Shown here piece by piece: positions 34,623-43,860 of a stretch of 64,000 nucleotides of DNA. The stretch is taken from positions 62,001-126,000 of the forward strand of contig NZ_SZQL01000010.1 of NCBI RefSeq assembly GCF_005233845.1, in the 5' to 3' direction. The DNA comes from Ilyomonas limi (lineage in GTDB: Bacteria > Bacteroidota > Bacteroidia > Chitinophagales > Chitinophagaceae). The notes below the pieces were generated by a model that saw only the letters and a list, made by a program, of their open reading frames with translations, had not been told where the DNA came from and did no database searches. The translations under genes were made by a program, and so were the position numbers. The number at the start of each line of letters is the position of its first letter. Position 1 is the first letter of the stretch.

Positions 34623-35753
34623 TTACTCCCCTTTACTAAGTTTCTGAATAAAACGCGTGGCTGCCTCATTTACTTCTTTATGTCTTTCCAGCAAAGCCTG
34701 GTGATTACCCGGTGACAGCATTACCAGTTCGGCATTCGGAATGTGCTCTTGCATATACGTGCTCGCATCCGGCCTTGTAAGCCGGTCTTTATTGGCGCCA
34801 ATAATAAGGGTAGGCACTCTGATATCCGATAACTTATCTGTTACATCATAGCGAAACATGCCCAAACATCCCCTTGCCATTACCGCAGGAGGAGTAAGCG
34901 TGGAAAGAAGGGTGCTAAAGTCTAATTGTTTGGCGGTTTGTGTTCCGGCAAAGGTGAGCCAGCGAGTCATAATGTGTGCATTACCGTTAAGATAACTCAT
35001 CCAGCGACAGATCCAAATTACTGGTGAGAGGAATATAATCAGGTAGCAAAGTGGTGTAAGAACAGGTTTCTGAATAGCAGTCATTAGTCCTCTAAAAAGA
35101 ATGGTGCGAACAGGGTTGGTATAAGTCGTATGCTCCAGAATCACTCCTTTGATAGCAGGAAAGCCGACATCTCTATTTTTTGCCAGTAAAGTAAGGACAG
35201 TCATGCCGCCCATGCTGTGACCCCAAAGAATAGGGTTCTTTGCACCTGTATGTTCAATGACTGCCTGGAGGTCAGCGGCCAATTTGGTAAGGGATAAGTC
35301 TTTATTTGCCGGACGTGTGGACTTACCCATTCCCGGCAGGTCCATCATGATAAGCCGATAATCCTTTTCAAAATACTTTCGTTGGTAATACCAGTTCTTA
35401 ATATTCGCGTTCAAGCCATGCACAAAGATGATGGACTGCCCATCTTCCCGTCCATAATATTCAACATTAATGGTACTGCCATCGGGACGTCTGACAGTTT
35501 CCTGCTTATTAGTATCAAACATATGAGGCTCGTCTTCTCCTTTTCTGTTTTTACTAAGCAGGACTTTGATCAGAAACTTGCCCAGCACAATAAACAGCAG
35601 CAACACGATTGCTCCGTAGAGACATCGCTGTGCATAGTCATCATTTACGGTATCCTGGTATTTATCCCACTCCCGGTACAAATAGTATGCAATGAACGGG
35701 TAAGCCAACGATAACAGGTCGGCAATAAAAAAGGCGAGGAAAAGTAAAGGCAT
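34623..35753 (-). CDS. Membrane-anchored alpha/beta hydrolase
   Basis: 376 aa from ATG 35753 (MPLLFLAFFIADLLSLAYPF); upstream codons are not needed. Two N-terminal membrane segments (about 1-25 and 45-65) lead to an alpha/beta hydrolase core: IIFVHGLNANIKNW (oxyanion), nucleophile Ser in LWGHSMGGMTVL, Asp in IGANKDRLTRPDAS, and His in SPGNHQALLE. A cap with hydrophobic segments lies between. Likely an esterase or lipase acting at the membrane; the substrate is unknown. Monocistronic, divergent from the HAD phosphatase. Confidence 0.88.
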   Translation of the reverse strand: MPLLFLAFFIADLLSLAYPFIAYYLYREWDKYQDTVNDDYAQRCLYGAIVLLLFIVLGKFLIKVLLSKNRKGEDEPHMFDTNKQETVRRPDGSTINVEYYGREDGQSIIFVHGLNANIKNWYYQRKYFEKDYRLIMMDLPGMGKSTRPANKDLSLTKLAADLQAVIEHTGAKNPILWGHSMGGMTVLTLLAKNRDVGFPAIKGVILEHTTYTNPVRTILFRGLMTAIQKPVLTPLCYLIIFLSPVIWICRWMSYLNGNAHIMTRWLTFAGTQTAKQLDFSTLLSTLTPPAVMARGCLGMFRYDVTDKLSDIRVPTLIIGANKDRLTRPDASTYMQEHIPNAELVMLSPGNHQALLERHKEVNEAATRFIQKLSKGE

Positions 35754-35929
35754 TCTGATTAATTTAAATGATAAATGGATGCGAAAAACTATGCCATGAA
35801 AAAACACAGAAGTTGAGCCAATGAGGCAATTTATTATTACTACCGGTTTAGCTATCGTTGAACAGCTAAACTTCTCCATCTCCCCAAGTCCCTATACAAA
35901 TCTCCGTTATGCGTACCTTCGCCGGCACT

Positions 35930-36595
35930 ATGAAAAATGCATTTATTTTTGACCTTAACGGAACTATGGTGAACGATATGGGCTTTCATGCCGAAGCATG
36001 GGGCACCATTATCAACGGTGAACTGAACGGCAATCTTACTCCCGAACAAGTAAAGCGCGAGATGTATGGCAAAAATGAAGAAGTGCTGGAGCGCGTATTT
36101 GGAAAGGGAAAATTTACGCCGGAAGAGATGGGGAAATTGTCTATAAGAAAAGAAGAAATGTACCAGGAAGCATTTCGTCCTCATCTGCAATTAATAGATG
36201 GTTTGCACCAGTTTTTGCAAAAAGCTTATGACTATCGAATTCCTATGGCAATTGGCTCTGCTGCCATTACATTCAACATCAATTTTGTGCTGGATAATTT
36301 GAATATACGCCGTTATTTTTCTGCTATTGTAAGTGCCGATGATGTAGTAAAAAGCAAGCCGCACCCCCAAACCTTTTTAGACGCTGCCGGAAAGTTAGGC
36401 GTTAATCCTGCTGATTGTATTGTGTTTGAAGACGCGCCAAAAGGGGTGGAGACCGCACAAAATGCCGGTATGCAAACGGTTGTTATCACTACCATGCACG
36501 AGCCAGAAGAATTTAAACAGTACCAGAATATTTTGTTGTTTATAAAAGATTATACCGATGAGCGTTTAGAAAAATTCTTCTTTACATACCAGTAA
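35930..36595 (+). CDS. HAD-superfamily phosphatase/beta-phosphoglucomutase-like
   Basis: 221 aa from ATG 35930 (MKNAFIFDLNGTMV). HAD motif I DLNGTMVND has the first Asp but Asn replaces the usual Asp at +1 and Asn is at +8, motif II is IGSAA, motif III Lys in KSKPHPQTF and motif IV FEDAPKGVETAQNAGM. Its cap is helical as in beta-PGM enzymes. The second Asp of motif I (DxD) is in the form DLNG, as in several HAD-IA members, so activity may differ from classical phosphatases. It converges on the esterase gene with a 14-base overlap. Confidence 0.83.
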   Translation: MKNAFIFDLNGTMVNDMGFHAEAWGTIINGELNGNLTPEQVKREMYGKNEEVLERVFGKGKFTPEEMGKLSIRKEEMYQEAFRPHLQLIDGLHQFLQKAYDYRIPMAIGSAAITFNINFVLDNLNIRRYFSAIVSADDVVKSKPHPQTFLDAAGKLGVNPADCIVFEDAPKGVETAQNAGMQTVVITTMHEPEEFKQYQNILLFIKDYTDERLEKFFFTYQ

Positions 36596-37523
36596 TAGAT
36601 TTCATCACGCCGGATGATTTGAGCCAGCCATTGGCAGCCATCCAGTTTTTGCAACGGTCGAGCCACAGGTCTTTGTTTTTGGGCAGGTGCATGCCAAAGC
36701 CATGTCCGCCATTTTGATAAATGTGCATTTCTGCCGGTACATGATGATGGATAAGCGCTAAGTAAAAAGCAATGCTGTTTTCTACTTTTACCACATCGTC
36801 ATCACTGGCGTGTACCAGAAAAGCAGGCGGTGTGCTATCAGTTACCTGCATTTCGTTGGAATAGTAATCCTTCTTTTCCTGTGCCGGATTTTTGCCCAGC
36901 AGGTTATCGCGCGAGCCAATATGTCCCAAACTATCCTGAAAGGAGATAACCGGGTAAACGAGTATCATAAAGTCGGGACGGAGGCTGGTATTGCTCCCAT
37001 TTTCTATCAATGATTTGGCGTAATGTGTGCCTTCGGTAGAGGCTAAATGCCCGCCTGCCGAAAAGCCCATAATGCCAATGCGGTTGGGGTTGATGTTCCA
37101 TTTGGCTGCGCCGTCACGTACCATTTTAATGGCCTGTTGCGCATCCTGCAAGGGACCAATTTCTTTATTCTTCATCGCGGCATCATTGGGCAGGCGATAT
37201 TTTAATACAAAAGCGGCAATCCCTGCTTTAGTTAATTCTTTTGCCACATCGGCGCCTTCATGCCCGGCTGCCTCTACGGCATAGCCACCGCCCGGACAAA
37301 TAACTACAGCCGCGCCGGTTGCTTTTTCTTTGGGCGGCAAATAGGCAGTAAGCATTGGGCGCGTTATTTTACTAATAATCAGCACGCCATTATTGGTGGT
37401 AGTTTCTTCATCCTGGGTAAAAATAAAATTAGGTATGCTGTCTTTATACAAAGGCATTACCTGTTGACCAAAAGCAATAGTATTCACGAGTAAAAAAATA
37501 GTAGCGATGAGGAGATTTTTCAT
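36582..37523 (-). CDS. Exported BD-FAE/acetylesterase-like alpha/beta hydrolase
   Basis: 313 aa with a signal peptide ending at IAFGQ. Core motifs: VICPGGGYAVEAAGHEGADVAKEL (HGGG-like oxyanion region), nucleophile Ser in IGIMGFSAGGHLAST, Asp in HASDDDVVKVE, His in NGGHGFGM. This matches periplasmic xylan/acetyl esterases and related carbohydrate esterases. The C-terminal WMAANGWLKSS is typical of these lipase-like esterases. It probably removes acyl groups from oligosaccharides. Its 3' end overlaps that of the HAD gene. Confidence 0.87.
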   Translation of the reverse strand: MKNLLIATIFLLVNTIAFGQQVMPLYKDSIPNFIFTQDEETTTNNGVLIISKITRPMLTAYLPPKEKATGAAVVICPGGGYAVEAAGHEGADVAKELTKAGIAAFVLKYRLPNDAAMKNKEIGPLQDAQQAIKMVRDGAAKWNINPNRIGIMGFSAGGHLASTEGTHYAKSLIENGSNTSLRPDFMILVYPVISFQDSLGHIGSRDNLLGKNPAQEKKDYYSNEMQVTDSTPPAFLVHASDDDVVKVENSIAFYLALIHHHVPAEMHIYQNGGHGFGMHLPKNKDLWLDRCKNWMAANGWLKSSGVMKSITGM

Positions 37524-37877
37524 AATGGAAGCTTGGTAAATATAATGGCAAAATAAGTATTAAATGAATAAATGTGTTGTTTAATTAAACGTTGGAGTTC
37601 AACATTATTTAGCTAAAAACGTAATTATTCAAACATTATAACGTCACTCCTTCGGGGCTGAACTATTTAATTGACTATTTATTATTTTTTCTATAATCTT
37701 GTCAGCCTTTCCAGCTTCTGAATCCCGAAGGAATGAACATTATAGAATTGCAATAAATGAGTAAACCTTAACCCCAAATGGGCGAAATCATTACCTAAAT
37801 GAGTTGAGAGTGAAATCCTGGAGATTGTTTTACATCTCCCATTCATTCACCAATGACTACCCACAAAATCACATCCA
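37524..37877. other. 354-base gene-free region
   Basis: Contains an imperfect inverted-repeat element (37634-37745, listed separately) and weak short dyads such as GGAGAT/ATCTCC at 37820-37839 near the permease stop. No reading frame over 30 codons with a plausible start. The remainder shows nothing. Confidence 0.55.
37634..37745. repeat. Imperfect inverted repeat, 112 bp (CTCCTTCGGGG arms)
   Basis: Left arm 37634-37657 (core TATAACGTCACTCCTTCGGG) and right arm 37723-37745 (core CCCGAAGGAATGAACATTATA) are inverted copies at about 18 of 23 positions. The 65-base spacer is AT-rich. No transposase; it is MITE-like or REP-like. Confidence 0.45.
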
Positions 37878-38960
37878 TCATTCCCACCTAAATACCTTTA
37901 CCGCCACCACATAAATCAGCACGCCCCATAGCAGCAATATGCTTACATCTTTCCACGTACTCCATATACTGGCACCTTCGTAAGAAACGACACGCATGGC
38001 ATTGTTGAAACAGGTAAGCGGCAGGTATTTGCAAATTTGCTGCAACCAAACCGGAAAAACAGAAATGGAAAAGAAGGTGCCCGATAACAAAAACTGTGGA
38101 AAAACAAAAATGTTGGAATACACCGGAATAACATTATCGGTACGGGCAATGCTGCTAACAATAAATCCGGCGCCCATAAATACGATGCAGGCTAAAAAAC
38201 AAATTAACATCATATCTATAAACGTAACTACCCCATTTACAAAACTGAACTGGAAAAAAAGGTAACCAAATACAATAATAATAATAACCGAAAGCAACTG
38301 AAACAAAATACGGCTTAAACCTTCCCCCAAAATAATAGCGCTCCTGGAAACCGGCGTTGCAAAAAAGCGCTTTAATACAAGCTGATTACGAAGATTAAAA
38401 AACAGAAAAGCTACACTAAAAACGCCGGTTCCCAGCAGCGAAAAGCCAAGCATGCCGGGCAATATGCGATCAATTTCTCTAAACTCGCGCGCCTGTACAA
38501 TAGCTACATCCGGGTTGAGTTTGGCAATGTGATAGCTGGTATCACTTTGAATAATAATAGCATTAAGAATAGATTTCAGCACCTGTAAATCCTGCGGACG
38601 TACCACATCGGAACTTTTTAGTTTGATGTCGTAAGGCGCATTATCGCTTTTATGTATATCTATAATGGCAGTGATAGCCGCACTTTTAAGATCGGCATTT
38701 AAAGCACTATCGCTAAGGTGATAAATAGTAATTCCTTTCATGCTTTTCAAACCATTATACACCGGGTTCAGCGTATCGCTTGCCGGGCTTACGCCTACAT
38801 TCATCGAAAAACCATTCTCGCCAATAGAGCCAAATACCAGGATAAAAATGATAGGGAAGCCAAGGCTGAAAACAACCGTGGACGGGCTGCGAAGAATAGC
38901 CCGCAGGCTGGCTATTGTAATAGCTAACATAGCTTTTAGCTGGCTATATTGTTTTTTCAT
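37878..38960 (-). CDS. ABC-2 type permease, no adjacent ATPase
   Basis: 360 aa from ATG 38960 (MKKQYSQLKAMLAITIASLRAI). One N-terminal helix (VVFSLGFPIIFILVFGSI), a ~150-aa extracytoplasmic region, then five membrane segments in the C-terminal half, the NatB/YhgE-like ABC-2 layout. The conserved FATPVSRSAIILGEGLSRILFQ marks the ABC-2 core. The partner ATPase is not encoded next to it, so a separately encoded ATPase or a lost partner must be invoked. It is divergent from the FtsX-type permease across 250 bases. Confidence 0.85.
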   Translation of the reverse strand: MKKQYSQLKAMLAITIASLRAILRSPSTVVFSLGFPIIFILVFGSIGENGFSMNVGVSPASDTLNPVYNGLKSMKGITIYHLSDSALNADLKSAAITAIIDIHKSDNAPYDIKLKSSDVVRPQDLQVLKSILNAIIIQSDTSYHIAKLNPDVAIVQAREFREIDRILPGMLGFSLLGTGVFSVAFLFFNLRNQLVLKRFFATPVSRSAIILGEGLSRILFQLLSVIIIIVFGYLFFQFSFVNGVVTFIDMMLICFLACIVFMGAGFIVSSIARTDNVIPVYSNIFVFPQFLLSGTFFSISVFPVWLQQICKYLPLTCFNNAMRVVSYEGASIWSTWKDVSILLLWGVLIYVVAVKVFRWE

Positions 38961-39213
38961 ATCAACCAATAAGGAAATAATTGGCGGCAAAACTATCTTA
39001 TAAAATCCATTGTTGCGGGCTTCATTACCGTACTGTTAGTGTACGCTTTCGTACACCTTTTTTAAAGTATTTGCTTGAAATCCTTGCTGCATAAGGCTTT
39101 CAAGCATTGGCACAACCGTTGAAAAAAGCTTATTACTCAATAAAACACAAAGCACATTAAACATTTAAACCGGTTATTTAACATTATCATTCATCAATCA
39201 ACCTGTAACAACC

Positions 39214-41562
39214 ATGTTTAAAAACCATTTGAAAATAGCCTGGAGAAATTTGACGCGTAACAAGGCATTTTCGATTACCAACCTGCTTGGACTTACCATT
39301 GGCATTACGTGTACCATACTCATCTTGTTATGGGTGCAAAACGAATTGTCGTGGAATACCTTCCAACCCAATTACAACACTACATATCAGGTTTTGGCAA
39401 ACCGCAATTTCAACGGGCAAATCAATACCGATGGTGCGCTGATGTTGCCATTGGCAAAAAACATTGAAACCCGGTTTCCGCAAGTAAAGAATGCTGTTTT
39501 TACTTCTTATGGCAGCGAAGGCCATGTGCTCATGTATGGTGATAAAAAACTAAAGCAAAATGCTTTGCGCGTGAGCGAGCATTATTTCAACATTTTCCCA
39601 TGGCATTTTGTAAAGGGCAATGCTGCCAATGCAATGAGTACGCCCGATGCGCTGGTATTGACGCAATCGGCAGCCAAAGCATTGTTTGGCAATGAAGAAG
39701 CGATGGGTAAGATGGTAAAGCTGGATAATAATTTTGATGTAAAAGTAACCGGCGTGATAGAAGATGTGCCTGAAGCATCTTCTATGCAATTTGATTTTAT
39801 CACCCCTTTCAACTACGATCCGAAAGCTGCGGAAGACTGGGTAAATTGCTATACGCAATTGTTTATACAAACACAGGGCAACATCAACGAAGCCGCTTTA
39901 GGTAAAGGTTTTACAAATCTTGTAAAAGAACATGATCCAAATGCAAATGGTCAATTCTTTTTGCACCCGATGAGCAAGTGGCGCCTGTACAGCAACTTTA
40001 AGGATGGCAGAAATATAGGTGGTTTGATTGAGTATGTAAAATTGTTTACCATTATTGCTGTTATTATCCTGCTCATTGCCTGTGTAAACTTTATGAATTT
40101 AAGCACGGCGCGCAGCGAAAAACGTGCAAAAGAAGTAGGTATCCGCAAAACATTAGGCTCTGCAAAAACACAGTTGATGCTGCAGTTTTTTACCGAATCC
40201 ATGATACTCACTTTTGCGGCATTCGTTATATCTATCGGGTTAGTGTATGTACTATTACCTGCCTTTAATAGCATGGTAGATAAGCATTTGGCGTTGCACT
40301 TAAATGAAGCTTCGTTCTGGATTACGGCAGTTGGTATTTTACTTTTTACAGGTATTCTGGCTGGCAGCTATCCCGCTTTTTATTTATCTTCTTTCAATCC
40401 CGTAAAGGTATTAAAAGGTACTTTTTTACCGGGCAAAAAAGCTGCGATGCCACGAAGAGTGTTGGTGGTATTGCAGTTCATTACATCTATCCTGCTTATA
40501 TCAGCTACCATTGTTATTTACCAGCAAATACAACACGTAAAGAGCAGGAATATTGGTTACCATCCGGACAACTTACTTATGATTCCTGCATCATCGCCCG
40601 ATGTAGATAAAAACTATAACGTGATTAAACAGGAACTGTTGAAAACGGGTTTGATAAAAGGCGTTACCGCCAGCACAGCTCCGGTTACGGCTATTTATAA
40701 TTATTCACCCGCACCCGACTATGCCGGTAAACCCACTAACAGCAACCTGATTGTAGCTGCGTTAGGCGTTACTGAAGATTTTGCAAATACTATAGGTATG
40801 AAAATGGTGCAGGGCAGCGATTTCAAAGGTTTGCCTGCCGATTCTGCTTACATGATTTTGAATGAAGCGGCGGTGCAAACAATGGGATTAAAAGATCCGA
40901 TTGGTATGAAGATGAATTTCTTTGGTAAAGATTATACATTGAGTGGCGTTGCGGCTAACGTAGTAATGGCAAATCCATTCAAACCTGTAGAACCATTAAT
41001 GATATTGTACCGCCCTTTTGGTAACAACTTTGTAAACATTCGCCTTAACGATGGCGTGCAACCGCAACAAGCTTTAAAAGCCATTGAAAATGTTTTCAAA
41101 ACGTACAATCCTGCATTTCCATTTGAATACCAGTTTGCCGACCAGGAGTTTGGTAAAAAGTTTTTGACCGAAGATTTAATTGGTAAAATCAGTTTTGTCT
41201 TTGCTGCTTTAGCCATTTTTATCTGTTGCTTAGGACTGGCAGGTCTGGCATCTTTCACCATTGAAAAACGTTTTCGCGAAATTGGTGTGCGCAAGGTATT
41301 GGGTGCTTCGGTGCAGCAATTATTACTACTTATTTCCAAAGAATTTTTGAAGCTGGTGGGTATTGCATTTCTTATCGCCGTTCCTATTACCTGGTGGGCA
41401 ATGACCAACTGGTTGCAGCATTACGAATATCGCATTACTCTTAGCTTATGGTTGTTTGCAATTGTTGGTGTGTTGGTGTTGTTGCTTACACTCATCATCG
41501 TTAGCTTAAATACCATCAAAGCGGCAGTTGCCAATCCGGTGAAGAGTTTGAGAACAGAATAG
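39214..41562 (+). CDS. MacB/FtsX-like ABC transporter permease
   Basis: 782 aa, two repeated FtsX halves: N-terminal helix (TNLLGLTIGITCTILILLWV), MacB_PCD periplasmic core, three-helix FtsX block (SLSTAR...EVGIRKTLGSAKTQLMLQFFTESM), second periplasmic core, and a second FtsX block (FTIEKRFREIGVRKVLGASVQQLLLLISKEF). Single-chain pseudo-dimer layout is common in Bacteroidota. These permeases usually work with a small ATPase; none is adjacent. The role (lipoprotein, peptide or drug efflux) cannot be assigned. Start ATG 39214 is directly preceded by AACAACC. Confidence 0.9.
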   Translation: MFKNHLKIAWRNLTRNKAFSITNLLGLTIGITCTILILLWVQNELSWNTFQPNYNTTYQVLANRNFNGQINTDGALMLPLAKNIETRFPQVKNAVFTSYGSEGHVLMYGDKKLKQNALRVSEHYFNIFPWHFVKGNAANAMSTPDALVLTQSAAKALFGNEEAMGKMVKLDNNFDVKVTGVIEDVPEASSMQFDFITPFNYDPKAAEDWVNCYTQLFIQTQGNINEAALGKGFTNLVKEHDPNANGQFFLHPMSKWRLYSNFKDGRNIGGLIEYVKLFTIIAVIILLIACVNFMNLSTARSEKRAKEVGIRKTLGSAKTQLMLQFFTESMILTFAAFVISIGLVYVLLPAFNSMVDKHLALHLNEASFWITAVGILLFTGILAGSYPAFYLSSFNPVKVLKGTFLPGKKAAMPRRVLVVLQFITSILLISATIVIYQQIQHVKSRNIGYHPDNLLMIPASSPDVDKNYNVIKQELLKTGLIKGVTASTAPVTAIYNYSPAPDYAGKPTNSNLIVAALGVTEDFANTIGMKMVQGSDFKGLPADSAYMILNEAAVQTMGLKDPIGMKMNFFGKDYTLSGVAANVVMANPFKPVEPLMILYRPFGNNFVNIRLNDGVQPQQALKAIENVFKTYNPAFPFEYQFADQEFGKKFLTEDLIGKISFVFAALAIFICCLGLAGLASFTIEKRFREIGVRKVLGASVQQLLLLISKEFLKLVGIAFLIAVPITWWAMTNWLQHYEYRITLSLWLFAIVGVLVLLLTLIIVSLNTIKAAVANPVKSLRTE

Positions 41563-41748
41563 TACGATGTAAAAAGGAGTGTTAAGATACAATTTTATAT
41601 GCTCCTATTCAATCATTCACAAACTCACAAAACTCTCCACTTATTTTTCTTCGTCCCTTCACAAACTGTAGAGAGGATGCAGGAGCGGGGTTGTAACATT
41701 ATTCCATCATCTACGTTTAATTACATTCCATCATAAAAATAAACCAAC

Positions 41749-42789
41749 ATGAAAAAGTACTTGTTTTTGCTGTTAGCTGCTTCAGCATCCTATTTTACTA
41801 TAAAAGCACAAACCTATAATTCGCAAGAACCTTATCTCACAAAATCATTTGCCAATGCTGCTGTTAAAAATGTGGAAGTAAGCACTTCGGGCGGCAGTAT
41901 ATCGGTGGCAGGTGGTAGTCCAGCCGAAACACGCGTGGAAGTATATATTAATGGCAATAATAACCGCCAGCTTACCAAAGATGAAATTCAGCAACTCTTG
42001 AATGAAAGCTATGAGCTAACGGTAGCGCTGGACGGCGATAAAATAGTTGCAAAAGCAAAGCAGAAAGAACGCAATATGAACTGGAAAAAAAGTATCAGCA
42101 TTTCTTTTCGTGTATATGTACCGCAGGCAGTATCAACCGATCTGGCTACCAGCGGCGGCAGTATAAAATTGACCAATCTTACCGGCAATCAAAGATTTAC
42201 TACTAGTGGCGGCAGCCTGAAAGTAGATAATATAAGTGGTAAAATAGACGGCGCTACCAGTGGCGGTAGTATTAATGTATCCAACTCTAAGAGCGATATT
42301 AACCTAACCACCAGCGGCGGCAGCATTGAAGCTACTAACTGCGATGGCAAAATTAAACTGGCTACTTCCGGCGGCTCACTGCGGCTCGAAGAATTAAACG
42401 GAAACATAGAAGCCAATACAAGTGGTGGCAGCATCAGGGCAAATAATATACAAGGCGCACTTTCTACGCATACCAGCGGCGGCAGCGTACGGCTGGAAAA
42501 TTTGGCGTGCAGCATAGATGCTTCTACCAGCGGCGGTAGCATGAGTGTGGAAGTAACAAAACTGGGTGAATATGTGCGCCTAGGTAATTCGGGTGGTAAT
42601 ATAGATTTGACCTTACCCAAAGGTTCTGGCCTTAATCTTCGCCTCAGCGGTAATAAAGTAAATACAGTTGCCTTATCCAACTTCAACGGCAGTGTTGAAG
42701 ATGATAATGTAAACGGCACCATGAACGGTGGTGGTACAGAAGTAGTAGTAAGAGCAGGCAGCGGCAAAATCAATCTTTCTTTACAATAA
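41749..42789 (+). CDS. DUF4097-type secreted beta-solenoid protein with TSGGS repeats
   Basis: 346 aa with a signal peptide ending at TIKAQ. From about residue 43 to 290 it carries nine TSGGS[I/L/V/M] units plus one degenerate NSGGNI, spaced about 18-25 residues apart, each followed by a short strand and D/N turn (for example TSGGSLKVDNISGKIDGA). This is the DUF4097/DUF2807-like beta-helix seen in putative surface adhesins. Each unit would be a rung of the solenoid. It follows the FtsX permease by 186 bases, so it could be one of its exported clients (inference). A strong terminator follows. Confidence 0.85.
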   Translation: MKKYLFLLLAASASYFTIKAQTYNSQEPYLTKSFANAAVKNVEVSTSGGSISVAGGSPAETRVEVYINGNNNRQLTKDEIQQLLNESYELTVALDGDKIVAKAKQKERNMNWKKSISISFRVYVPQAVSTDLATSGGSIKLTNLTGNQRFTTSGGSLKVDNISGKIDGATSGGSINVSNSKSDINLTTSGGSIEATNCDGKIKLATSGGSLRLEELNGNIEANTSGGSIRANNIQGALSTHTSGGSVRLENLACSIDASTSGGSMSVEVTKLGEYVRLGNSGGNIDLTLPKGSGLNLRLSGNKVNTVALSNFNGSVEDDNVNGTMNGGGTEVVVRAGSGKINLSLQ

Positions 42790-42807
42790 ATCCTTACTCC
42801 AACACAT

Positions 42808-42855
42808 ACTACAAGCCTGTATGATTAAATAGTCATACAGGCTTGTAGTTTTAGT
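42808..42855 (+). terminator. Terminator after the TSGGS-repeat gene
   Basis: ACTACAAGCCTGTATGA (42808-42824) and TCATACAGGCTTGTAGT (42833-42849) are exact reverse complements with an 8-base loop, followed by TTTAG. It lies 19 bases after the stop. Confidence 0.85.
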
Positions 42856-42879
42856 CCTATTCTTGCACGGTAAAACAAT

Positions 42880-43512
42880 ATGAAACGCAGCTACGATGCC
42901 ATTGCGGGTGTATATGACCGCTTAGCTAACATTTTTATTGGCAAGGCATTGCGCAATGCACAAATTTATCTGGTGCAATATATTCCGGCACGAGCAAAGG
43001 TATTGATTGCTGGTGGTGGCACAGGTTGGATATTGGAAGAAATAACCAAACTGCACAACACCGGCTTGCAAATAGATTATGTGGATATTTCGGCAGGCAT
43101 GATTGCTAAAGCAAAACGCAGGGATACAAAACAAAATGATATTCGTTTTTTACACCAATCTGCAGGAGAAAATTTTGAAGGAAAAGATTATGATGTAATA
43201 CTAACACCTTTTTTCTTCGATAATTTTAGTGAGGCTACCATGCAAGCTGTTTTTGAAAAACTGCATCAAAAACTTAATCAGAACGGACTTTGGCTGTATG
43301 CCGATTTTCAGGTGGCGGGAAAACACCGTTTTTTTAAAGAAGCAATGCTGTTTATTATGTACATTTTTTTTCGTGCCGCCTGCAATATAGAAGCGAACCA
43401 TTTACCGGATGTTACGGGTCAGTTTGCAAAAAATAGTTACCAATTAATCAGTAGCAAAACTTTTAAACAAGAGTTTATTAGGAGTGCTGTTTACAGGAAA
43501 AGGCATAATTAA
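42880..43512 (+). CDS. Class I SAM-dependent methyltransferase
   Basis: 210 aa. Motif I is unusual (VLIAGGGTGWILEEI), with IDYVDISAGMIAKAKR as the motif-II strand and Asp, and FEGKDYDVILTPFFFDNF as the motif-IV region. The opening SYDAIAGVYDRLANIFIGKALRNAQ resembles UbiE/Methyltransf_25-type proteins. Substrate unknown; a hydrophobic segment (LFIMYIFFRAACNI) near the C-terminus is unusual for a soluble methyltransferase. It sits between a terminator and a long inverted-repeat element. Confidence 0.8.
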   Translation: MKRSYDAIAGVYDRLANIFIGKALRNAQIYLVQYIPARAKVLIAGGGTGWILEEITKLHNTGLQIDYVDISAGMIAKAKRRDTKQNDIRFLHQSAGENFEGKDYDVILTPFFFDNFSEATMQAVFEKLHQKLNQNGLWLYADFQVAGKHRFFKEAMLFIMYIFFRAACNIEANHLPDVTGQFAKNSYQLISSKTFKQEFIRSAVYRKRHN

Positions 43513-43581
43513 GATTTAAATGATGATACTCGAAGCCGTCTTTGCACAAGCCTGTGGCGTCTTTAGCGTCATGCCGCCAAC

Positions 43582-43748
43582 CGGGACTAATTAATACCAA
43601 CAATTGGCGGCGGCTTTGTACGGAATCTGTGAGTTGTAATAAAATCAAAATAAATGCTAACAAGTACATTATCACAATTATGTTTGATTAACTTTCATTC
43701 ACAGATTTTGTACAAAGCGCCTATAAGTTGTTAGTAATTGTGGTCCCG
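43582..43748. repeat. 167-bp element with ~50-bp imperfect terminal inverted repeats
   Basis: The left arm 43582-43632 and right arm 43699-43748 are inverted copies at roughly 70% identity (shared blocks TCACAGATT, GTACAAAGC and GTCCCG at the same offsets), with a 66-base AT-rich spacer. Inside the left arm a further GCCGCCAA/TTGGCGGC dyad can form. This is MITE-like: arms too long and divergent for a terminator, and no coding capacity. Element history is inferred. Confidence 0.5.
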
Positions 43749-43820
43749 TTTTGATGCAATGGCGGGCTTAAAACACCTCATAAAAATATTCTCCTAAAAT
43801 ACCAAAAAATATTTTGTACA

Positions 43821-43850
43821 ACTAAAATTTTTAGTAGCTTGCGTACTAAA
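43821..43850. promoter_or_regulatory. Operator with three ACTAAA half-sites before the S24 regulator
   Basis: Two overlapping palindromes: ACTAAAATTTTTAGT (43821-43835) and TTTAGTA-N7-TACTAAA (43830-43850). TTTG at 43813-43816 and TAGCTTGC (43835-43842), a partial TAnnTTTG, lie around them, so a bound protein would block the promoter. The nearest start codon is 11 bases downstream. Confidence 0.55.
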
Positions 43851-43860
43851 TAAGTTGGTT

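Larger units (their letters stand above)
43513..43860. other. 348-base region before the S24 regulator
   Basis: Holds an inverted-repeat element (43582-43748) and, at the 3' end, the operator of the S24-type regulator (43821-43850). No further gene is visible. Confidence 0.6.

Noticed and set aside
42189-42773. A 194-codon open frame on the minus strand inside the TSGGS-repeat gene
   Set aside because: It is a shadow of the Gly/Ser-repeat codons (antisense of the repeated TSGGS units) and has Leu/Pro-rich composition without domain signal; the plus-strand protein has a signal peptide and regular repeats.
43582-43748. Considered as a structured RNA or riboswitch for the downstream regulator
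   Set aside because: The arms are about 70% identical inverted copies over 50 bp with an AT-rich spacer, which fits a repeat element better than a riboswitch, and no known aptamer consensus is visible.
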